The position numbers and the translations under genes were made by a program. Shown here piece after piece: positions 1 through 5,355 of a stretch of 9,013 nucleotides of DNA. This stretch comes from Pseudomonadota bacterium (lineage in GTDB: Bacteria > Pseudomonadota > Gammaproteobacteria > Acidiferrobacterales > Sulfurifustaceae): positions 254,433-263,445 of the forward strand of contig CP070641.1 of the NCBI GenBank assembly GCA_020354085.1. The letters are read 5' to 3'. Below the pieces are notes generated by a model that saw only the letters and a list, made by a program, of their open reading frames with translations, did not search any database and was not told the origin of the DNA. Position 1 is the stretch's first letter; each line of letters starts with the position of its first letter.

Positions 1-565
1 ACTGCCGATCGAGCACGTACTGTTCAAAGCTGGCGCGCTCGATTTGGTCGGCCAACCGACTGCGCGCCGCCTCCAGCGCCTCACGCTCCCGGTCGCGTAG
101 CGGCGACGGCCAGTCCCACCACGGCAGGTTGGCTTGTTCCATTCGCAACACGGTGTACAACGCGTAGTCGTTCAACCAATAGCTCTGCGCCTCGCAGAAC
201 GCGTTGAATAGCGACCAATCGGCATGCTGTCTGAGCGCCGCCCGTGCAGCCTGCAAGGCAGCGTCGGGCTGCGCGTGCGCGCCGAGCGCCTCTGCCGACA
301 GCCAGCGCCATTCGACCAGACGCTCGGTGGCCATGAGCATCGGGTTGAGCGCATGAGCTGACAGGCAATGATATGGTGAGCGATCCGCGTGCGTCGGGCC
401 AAGCGGTAAGGTTTGCCAAACGCTGAACCCTGCCACCACCAGGAAATCGATAAAGCGAAATGCGTCACCACCAAAGCTGCCGCTAGGCAACGATGTGGGG
501 TGCAGCAAGACGCCCGAACGTCGTCGGTCCAACACGGGTTTGAACTTGGCTTTCTTAGGCTTCAT
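1..565 (-). CDS. malQ: 4-alpha-glucanotransferase (amylomaltase, GH77), N-terminal part, cut by window edge
   Basis: Reading the minus strand from an ATG at 565-563 gives 188 codons open to the window edge, so the C-terminal part, including the GH77 catalytic residues, lies outside. The visible part fits the GH77 N-terminus: GVLLHPTSLPSG at about residues 18-29, FRFIDFL at 36-42, VWQTLPLGPT at 49-58, SPYHCLSAHALNP at 63-75, and further on YWLNDYALYTVLR and LPWWDWPSPLRDRE. These correspond to the family's LHPTSLP, WQ.LPLGPT, SPY..SAFAGNP and DYALF/PWW.WP signatures. The enzyme transfers alpha-1,4-glucan segments between maltodextrins in the cytoplasm. It follows the GH57 gene by 70 bp and is probably the third gene of the glgC operon. 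In-frame TTG codons lie upstream (574, 619) after a TAG at 631-629, but only the ATG has even a weak purine stretch (GGAAACG) before it. The stretch after SLPSG is a few residues shorter than usual for the family. Confidence 0.9.
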   Translation of the reverse strand, partial: MKPKKAKFKPVLDRRRSGVLLHPTSLPSGSFGGDAFRFIDFLVVAGFSVWQTLPLGPTHADRSPYHCLSAHALNPMLMATERLVEWRWLSAEALGAHAQPDAALQAARAALRQHADWSLFNAFCEAQSYWLNDYALYTVLRMEQANLPWWDWPSPLRDREREALEAARSRLADQIERASFEQYVLDRQ

Positions 566-635
566 CGTTTCCAAGCAGTAGCGTACCGCTTGGCTGGCCG
601 CCGCAGCCGGCCATCCCAATCCGGACCACTAAGCG

Positions 636-2354
636 TCATGCTGCCGTTCCCGGTAGCATGGTCCCGCCGTGCAACGGCTCACCGCCGCCGCGCGTGAAGA
701 CCTGCGTCAGGTACTCCGGCGGCTCGCGCCCGAGCAGTTGGTAGAGATTGTTCAAGTGCTGGCGAAAGAGATGCTCGAAATCCGCCACCGTCGCGGCCGG
801 GTTGTGGTCACCAAACCACCAAAACCAATCCGAACCCTCGCACACCGCGAGCTGCTGCTCGGCGGCCTCACGTTGGGCAGGCTCAAGCGATCCGGCTACC
901 AAGTCGAAGGCGCGCTTGGCGTCGCCCAACATGTCCCAGCCGCGGTTCTTACCGGCCTCGCCGATCCAGGTGGAAAAGGTCCCGTAGACCCAGCTACCGG
1001 CAACCATGACTGGCAAAGGCTCCGGTGCATGCGTCGCCAGATACTCGGAGAACGTCGTCAAGCGCAGGCGCGGATGGTTGGCGAGATCGCGATACAGCGC
1101 GTCGAGAAAATAGTAAGCGTTCTCGGGATAGTGCTCCCAGGCGTTCTCGCCGTCCAAGATGATCGACACCACGCGGTCAGGACGGTCGCGGCAGGTCTCG
1201 GCGATTCGCGCGAGCTCGTGCATCAAGTTGGCCGCGGCGTCATCCGCATGCCAGTCCGCGAACACAAAACCGATGCGGTCAGACATGCCATCGTCACGAA
1301 AGAAGCAGGCAGTCCCGGAGTTGGCGACATCGTAGGGCGAATAAAGCCAGTCCTCCTTGCGCGCCTGCGGCGCGCCCCCGGCCTTGGTCAAGCTGTTGCG
1401 TAGCACGCCTTCGCCGGTCGCCGCCCACCGGAACCCGGACTCGGCCAACAGCCGCAGATACCCCGCGCTTACGCCGCCCTCCGCCGGCCAGCATCCGATC
1501 GGCCGGAAACCGAAATACCGCTCGAACGTCGCGACACCTTCGCGTATGTGCCAACGCGTGCGCGTCTCGCCGTCCGGATACTTTGCAAGCAATGGCAACT
1601 CGACGTTCGGCATCGCCTCACGCGCACTGTCGAAGTCGAGCAACAAGGGCCCGATGGGATGGGCATAAGGGGTAACGGAAAGCTCGATCTGCCCGATTTC
1701 CGCGAGCCGTCGGTAACGTCCGATCAGGCCGGTGAGAATTTCGCCGATCAGCGACAGCAACTCGCGTCGATCATGCAAGCTGAACTCCGCGCCCTTGTCC
1801 GTCAGACTGCGGACGCGCACGTCACTGCGACGCACGGTCTCACCCAACCAGACCAAATGAAACCACACCACGAGATCCGCGATGAACTGATCACCGACGT
1901 ACGGTAGGACGTCGGGATGCGCGATCACCCAGTGTGCAAAATCCGCCAAGCGGCGATAGGCGGGAAAACGATTGATCTGGCGCTTCTCGTTGGCGCGCAC
2001 ATAGGCCTTGATCAGCGCGAGTCGCCCTTCGGGTTCGCTCGGCTGCGTCGCGCGCGCCAACGCCGCCAACACTGGATCGCGAATGGCCAGTCCGTTGTGC
2101 AGAAAGCCGTCAACCTGGCGTGCGTAGTCGGCTATCTGTTCGAGCAACAGCGGCGCGAAATTCACCACGGCGCGCGCAGCCGGATGTGCCTCGAGGTGCG
2201 CGGCCATGTCGACGTAGTCCTTGATCGCGTGCAGATAGGTCCACGGCAACGCATATTCCTGGCTGATCAGATCCCGGTACTGCGGCTGGTGCATGTGCCA
2301 AGCGAGCACCACGTTAAGACGGTTTTCAGCCTTTATGTTGGCAGTAGACTCCAC
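636..2354 (-). CDS. GH57 family alpha-amylase / glucanotransferase-type glycoside hydrolase
   Basis: A 572-residue protein of the COG1449/GH57 type that acts on alpha-glucans; the exact specificity (alpha-amylase, 4-alpha-glucanotransferase, amylopullulanase) cannot be told from sequence. The GH57 conserved regions appear in order: WHMHQPQYRD at 19-28 (HQP, region 1), GQIELSVTPYAHPI at 221-234 (region 2), CWPAEGG at 288-294 with the expected nucleophile Glu292 (region 3), and SIILDGENAWEHY at 397-409 with the expected acid/base Asp401 (region 4). A C-terminal aromatic helical part (GSWVYGTFSTWIG, DWFWWFGDHN) is typical of this subgroup. Both catalytic residues are present, so it is not one of the inactive GH57 look-alikes. 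The HQP motif argues against the GH57 branching-enzyme subgroup, which as I recall carries a different motif there. No signal peptide is seen, so it is cytoplasmic. The start is GTG, supported by GAGGA 6 nt upstream. It lies 33 bp behind glgC and 70 bp ahead of malQ. Confidence 0.9.
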   Translation of the reverse strand: MESTANIKAENRLNVVLAWHMHQPQYRDLISQEYALPWTYLHAIKDYVDMAAHLEAHPAARAVVNFAPLLLEQIADYARQVDGFLHNGLAIRDPVLAALARATQPSEPEGRLALIKAYVRANEKRQINRFPAYRRLADFAHWVIAHPDVLPYVGDQFIADLVVWFHLVWLGETVRRSDVRVRSLTDKGAEFSLHDRRELLSLIGEILTGLIGRYRRLAEIGQIELSVTPYAHPIGPLLLDFDSAREAMPNVELPLLAKYPDGETRTRWHIREGVATFERYFGFRPIGCWPAEGGVSAGYLRLLAESGFRWAATGEGVLRNSLTKAGGAPQARKEDWLYSPYDVANSGTACFFRDDGMSDRIGFVFADWHADDAAANLMHELARIAETCRDRPDRVVSIILDGENAWEHYPENAYYFLDALYRDLANHPRLRLTTFSEYLATHAPEPLPVMVAGSWVYGTFSTWIGEAGKNRGWDMLGDAKRAFDLVAGSLEPAQREAAEQQLAVCEGSDWFWWFGDHNPAATVADFEHLFRQHLNNLYQLLGREPPEYLTQVFTRGGGEPLHGGTMLPGTAA

Positions 2355-2360
2355 CTCCGA

Positions 2361-2365
2361 TCCTC
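2361..2365 (-). promoter_or_regulatory. Shine-Dalgarno sequence for the GH57 gene
   Basis: The minus strand reads GAGGA here, with a 6-nt spacer (TCGGAG) before the GTG at 2354-2352. It supports that GTG, which is also the first possible start after the glgC stop in this frame. Confidence 0.6.
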
Positions 2366-2387
2366 GTGCCGCGCGCTTTCGACGACC

Positions 2388-3656
2388 TCAACGGGAATGG
2401 TGCAGTTCCTGACCCAGCATCTCCGGCGTCACCAACACCACGCCCCGGGGCGAAACGAAAAAACGCTTGCCGTCCGCCTGATGGTCCTCGCCGATCACGG
2501 TGCCTTCCGGAATATGGCAACCTCTTTCGATCACCACCTTCTTTAACTGGCAATGTTGCGCAATTTCTACGTCGGGCAATATGACCGAGTCTTCGATGCG
2601 GCAAAACGACTCAACACGCACATTGGAAAACAGCAGCGAATGGCGCACCAGTGATCCCGAAATGATGCATCCACCCGAGACCATTGAACCCACGGCCATG
2701 CCGCGCCGGCCGTCCTCGTCGAATACGAACTTGGCTGACGGTAACTGCTCCTGATAGGTCCAAATCGGCCAATGCTTGTCGTACATGTTGAGTTCAGGGG
2801 TGACCTCGACCAGCTCGATGTTGGCTTGCCAATAGGCATCCACCGTACCAACGTCGCGCCAGTACCCCTGGCGTCCCGTTTCGGGATCGCGAAAGGCATA
2901 GGCCATTACGCGATACGATTTGATAATGCGCGGAATGATGTCGCGTCCGAAATCGTGCCCCGAGTCGCGCGTGTCGGCATCCCTGATCAGCTGCTCGTAC
3001 AGGAATTCGGTGTTGAACACGTAAATGCCCATCGACGCCAGCACGACACCCGGCCGCCCGGGAATGCTCTTGGGGGCCTCGGGCTTCTCGTTGAATTCGA
3101 TCACGCGATTTTCCGGGTCGACGGTCATAACACCGAAGGCCTTGGCGCTCTCGGGGTCAACCTCGATGCAGCCGACCGTCATGTCTGCGTTGGTCTCGAC
3201 GTGATGGGCGAGCATCGGCCCGTAGTCCATCTTGTAGATATGATCGCCCGCCAGGATAAGGACGTAGTGCGGGTTATGATTGCGGATGATGTCAATATTC
3301 TGAAAAACCGCGTCAGCCGTACCCAGATACCAGGAAGTCTCCACGCGCTGCTGCGCCGGGAGCAACTCGACGAACTCGCCGAACTCGCCACGCAGAAAAC
3401 CCCATCCCTTCTGCACGTGCTGAATGAGAGAATGCGCCTTGTACTGCGTCAGCACGCCGATGCGCCGGATGCCCGAGTTGATGCAATTGGACAAGGGGAA
3501 ATCGATGACGCGGAACTTCCCTCCGAACGGCACGGCAGGCTTGGCACGCCACATCGTCAAATGCCGCAGGCGCGATCCGCGCCCGCCGGCGAGTATCAAC
3601 GCGAGCGTATCGCGCGTCAGCCGGCTGACGTAGCGTAGCGACTGCAATGGCTTCAT
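2388..3656 (-). CDS. glgC: Glucose-1-phosphate adenylyltransferase (ADP-glucose pyrophosphorylase)
   Basis: This enzyme makes ADP-glucose from glucose-1-phosphate and ATP, the committed step of bacterial glycogen synthesis. The 422-residue product is close in length to E. coli GlgC (431) and aligns with it by eye throughout: nucleotide-binding LILAGGRGSRL at 20-30, AKPAVPFGGKFRVIDF at 38-53, AGDHIYKMDY at 136-145 (Asp138 matches catalytic Asp142 of E. coli), FNEKP at 188-192 (Lys191 matches the glucose-1-phosphate lysine 195), YWRDVGT at 265-271, and a C-terminal left-handed beta-helix-like part (VSGGCIISGSLV, VILPDVEIA, HIPEGTVIGE). The ATG at 3656 was chosen over an upstream in-frame ATG at 3728 because GGGAGAGGG lies 6 nt before it and the extra 24 residues do not look like GlgC. 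The E. coli activator lysine 39 is tryptophan here (W36), as I recall for many relatives. It is the first gene of the leftward operon and divergent from glgA. Confidence 0.97.
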   Translation of the reverse strand: MKPLQSLRYVSRLTRDTLALILAGGRGSRLRHLTMWRAKPAVPFGGKFRVIDFPLSNCINSGIRRIGVLTQYKAHSLIQHVQKGWGFLRGEFGEFVELLPAQQRVETSWYLGTADAVFQNIDIIRNHNPHYVLILAGDHIYKMDYGPMLAHHVETNADMTVGCIEVDPESAKAFGVMTVDPENRVIEFNEKPEAPKSIPGRPGVVLASMGIYVFNTEFLYEQLIRDADTRDSGHDFGRDIIPRIIKSYRVMAYAFRDPETGRQGYWRDVGTVDAYWQANIELVEVTPELNMYDKHWPIWTYQEQLPSAKFVFDEDGRRGMAVGSMVSGGCIISGSLVRHSLLFSNVRVESFCRIEDSVILPDVEIAQHCQLKKVVIERGCHIPEGTVIGEDHQADGKRFFVSPRGVVLVTPEMLGQELHHSR

Positions 3657-3662
3657 GGCTGA

Positions 3663-3671
3663 CCCTCTCCC
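3663..3671 (-). promoter_or_regulatory. Strong Shine-Dalgarno sequence for glgC
   Basis: The minus strand reads GGGAGAGGG, followed by TCAGCC and the ATG at 3656. It fixes the glgC start at 3656 rather than at the longer open-frame ATG at 3728. Confidence 0.75.
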
Positions 3672-3771
3672 TGTTGACGCGCACCTCTTGCCGTGGCGGT
3701 GCTCGCTTATTTCGGACTTGCCACCCAAAGTCTATCACCGTCAATGCTGGCCGCAGACCAGGCGTGCGTCT

Positions 3772-3785
3772 TTGATGAGGGTCAA
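3772..3785. promoter_or_regulatory. FNR/ANR/DNR-type binding site, one mismatch
   Basis: The plus strand reads TTGATGAGGGTCAA, matching nine of ten defined bases of the FNR/CRP-family consensus TTGAT-N4-ATCAA; one half is GTCAA. Its centre (3778.5) is about 107 bp from the glgA start and 122 bp from the glgC start. If the TATGCT at 3818 is the glgA -10, the centre lies near -51, which is not one of the classical activator positions. The direction of control is therefore open. The match is visible; binding is inferred. Confidence 0.5.
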
Positions 3786-3830
3786 ATCAGACGAAGCGCG
3801 CATCGACACGTAGCTGCTATGCTTGAGAAA

Positions 3831-3843
3831 GGGAACAGTTCCC
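3831..3843. repeat. Perfect 13 bp palindrome, possible operator
   Basis: GGGAACAGTTCCC has 6 bp arms around a single central A. It lies immediately downstream of a possible -10 (TATGCT, 3818-3823), so it would overlap the predicted glgA transcription start near 3830. That is a typical place for a repressor operator. I cannot name a regulator that recognises it. Confidence 0.4.
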
Positions 3844-3885
3844 GATACTTGACCAGATAGTGGCACGTTTCAGAAACTAACCTCC

Positions 3886-5355
3886 GTGCCACGGGTCCTG
3901 TTCGTTACCTCCGAGTGCTACCCGCTGATCAAGACAGGCGGGCTGGGCGATGTCTGCGGCAGTCTTCCGCCGGCGCTCAGTGCGCTCGGTGTTGACGTGC
4001 GAGTACTCATGCCTGCCTACCGCGCTGCCCTGGCACACGCCGGAAGATTGCAGCGCGTCGCGGAAATCACCATTCCCGAAATGGGCGTGACCGCCGGAGT
4101 GCTGGAAGGCCAATTGCCGGACACGCACGTCGGTTTGTGGCTGCTTGATTGGCCGGCGGCCTATGACCGGTCCGGCAATCCCTATCTTGATTCCAGTGGT
4201 ACCCCATGGTCCGACAACGCGCAACGCTTTGCATTGCTCGCGCGCGCGGCGGTTCAGATCGCCAATGGCCGGGTGGGGTTGGCATGGCAACCGGAGATCG
4301 TCCACGCCCATGATTGGCAAACTGGCCTTGTGCCGGCGCTACTGGCGCCCCAGCCCGTGCGACCGGCGACTGTGTTCACCATCCATAACCTCGCCTATCA
4401 AGGATTGTTCCCGTACGAGACTTTTCGCAGCTTGAACCTGCCGGACTCTTTGTGGTCGATCGGCGGGGTGGAGTTCTATAGCCTGCTCTCGTTCATGAAA
4501 GGTGGACTTACTTTCGCCGACCGCATCACGACCGTGAGCCCCAACTACGCGCACGAAATCCAAACGCCGGCGTTCGGCTGTGGATTGGACGGGTTGCTCG
4601 GTGCACGTGCGGATGTGCTGCGCGGTATCTTAAACGGCATCGACCACGAAACCTGGAATCCCGCCACCGACCCGCATCTCGTCCAGCCCTTTACCTTCGA
4701 ACACGTCGAAGACAAGAAAGCGAACAAGCACTCCCTACAGATTCAGCTCGGACTACCCGCGGCATCGACGTTGCCTTTGATAGGTTGGGTCGGACGCTTG
4801 GTGGAGCAAAAAGGCATCGATCTCCTGCTCGACGCGCTGCCCGAGCTATTGCGGTTGCCGCTACAATTAGCAGTACTGGGCAGCGGCGAGGCGCGCTTCG
4901 AGCAGGCCCTGCGCACGGCCGCGCTGCAGGCACCCGATCGTATCGCGGCGGTGATCGGTTACGACGAAGCGCTCGCGCATCGCATCGAGGCCGGCGCCGA
5001 CATATTCCTCATGCCTTCGCGGTTCGAGCCTTGCGGACTCAATCAACTCTATAGTCTGCGCTATGGCACCGTGCCGATCGTGCATCGCGTCGGCGGCCTT
5101 GCGGATACCGTCATCGACGGCAATTCCGAAAACCTGCGAAACCAGCGCGCCAATGGAGTCGTATTCGACGCGCCAGAGGCTGACGCCCTGTGCGCGGCGG
5201 TCAAGCGCGCGCTCGCCCTGTACCGCGAACCCACTGTCTGGCGCAGCCTGCAACGCGCCGGTATGGAGCATGACTACAGTTGGCGCCACAGCGCCGCGGC
5301 TTACCGCGATCTCTACCGCGAACTCGTGGACGGCCGTATGGCGAGGCCGGCATGA
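3886..5355 (+). CDS. glgA: Glycogen synthase (ADP-glucose-dependent, GT5)
   Basis: A 489-residue GT5 glycogen synthase, which adds glucose from ADP-glucose to the non-reducing end of alpha-1,4-glucan in the cytoplasm. Family signatures: N-terminal VLFVTSECYPLIKTGGLGDV with the KxGGL lysine at K16, VHAHDWQTG at 139-147, FTIHNLAYQG at 164-173, ILNGID at 248-253, GWVGRLVEQKG at 300-310 (R304 and K309 match the ADP-glucose phosphate contacts R300/K305 of E. coli), and PSRFEPCGLNQLYSLRYG at 377-394 with the conserved Glu381. Length is normal for the family. The start is GTG at 3886: an in-frame TGA lies at 3850-3852 with no ATG between, and the family N-terminus begins at this codon. There is no Shine-Dalgarno sequence; the bases before the start are AACCTCC. 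The stop codon overlaps the next gene's ATG (ATGA at 5352-5355). It uses the product of the divergent glgC. Confidence 0.97.
   Translation: MPRVLFVTSECYPLIKTGGLGDVCGSLPPALSALGVDVRVLMPAYRAALAHAGRLQRVAEITIPEMGVTAGVLEGQLPDTHVGLWLLDWPAAYDRSGNPYLDSSGTPWSDNAQRFALLARAAVQIANGRVGLAWQPEIVHAHDWQTGLVPALLAPQPVRPATVFTIHNLAYQGLFPYETFRSLNLPDSLWSIGGVEFYSLLSFMKGGLTFADRITTVSPNYAHEIQTPAFGCGLDGLLGARADVLRGILNGIDHETWNPATDPHLVQPFTFEHVEDKKANKHSLQIQLGLPAASTLPLIGWVGRLVEQKGIDLLLDALPELLRLPLQLAVLGSGEARFEQALRTAALQAPDRIAAVIGYDEALAHRIEAGADIFLMPSRFEPCGLNQLYSLRYGTVPIVHRVGGLADTVIDGNSENLRNQRANGVVFDAPEADALCAAVKRALALYREPTVWRSLQRAGMEHDYSWRHSAAAYRDLYRELVDGRMARPA
5343..5355 (+). promoter_or_regulatory. Ribosome binding site and ATGA start/stop overlap
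   Basis: GAGG at 5343-5346, a 5-nt spacer, then ATGA at 5352-5355, where ATG starts the acyltransferase fusion and TGA ends glgA. This arrangement implies translational coupling. It also selects this ATG over an in-frame ATG at 5280 lying inside glgA. Confidence 0.8.

Larger units (their letters stand above)
3657..3885. promoter_or_regulatory. Divergent glgC/glgA intergenic regulatory region
   Basis: These 229 bp separate two divergent genes and must hold the promoters for both arms unless transcription comes from further away. Seen inside: an FNR-like box (3772-3785), a possible rightward -10 hexamer TATGCT at 3818-3823 with no good -35, and a perfect 13 bp palindrome at 3831-3843 just downstream of it. 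For the leftward promoter no convincing -10/-35 pair was found; CAGCAT (minus strand, about 3749-3744) sits where a class II FNR -10 would be expected but is a weak match. No coding sequence with a plausible start was found here. Confidence 0.6.

Noticed and set aside
172..474. Open frame of 100 codons on the minus strand
   Set aside because: It overlaps malQ in another frame; the malQ frame carries the GH77 motifs.
669..1403. Open frame of 244 codons on the plus strand opposite the GH57 gene
   Set aside because: Antisense shadow; the GH57 motifs on the other strand are complete and the antisense product looks like nothing known.
2772..3638. Open frame of 288 codons on the plus strand opposite glgC
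   Set aside because: It mirrors glgC in a GC-rich gene, has no family-like motifs, and glgC is certain from end to end.
3657..3728. Longer glgC start at the upstream ATG (3728)
   Set aside because: The extra 24 residues do not resemble GlgC, and the ATG at 3656 has a strong Shine-Dalgarno sequence at proper spacing.
5280..5351. Longer start of the acyltransferase fusion inside glgA
   Set aside because: The ATG at 5352 has a GAGG site and an ATGA junction; the extra residues are an out-of-frame reading of the glgA C-terminus.
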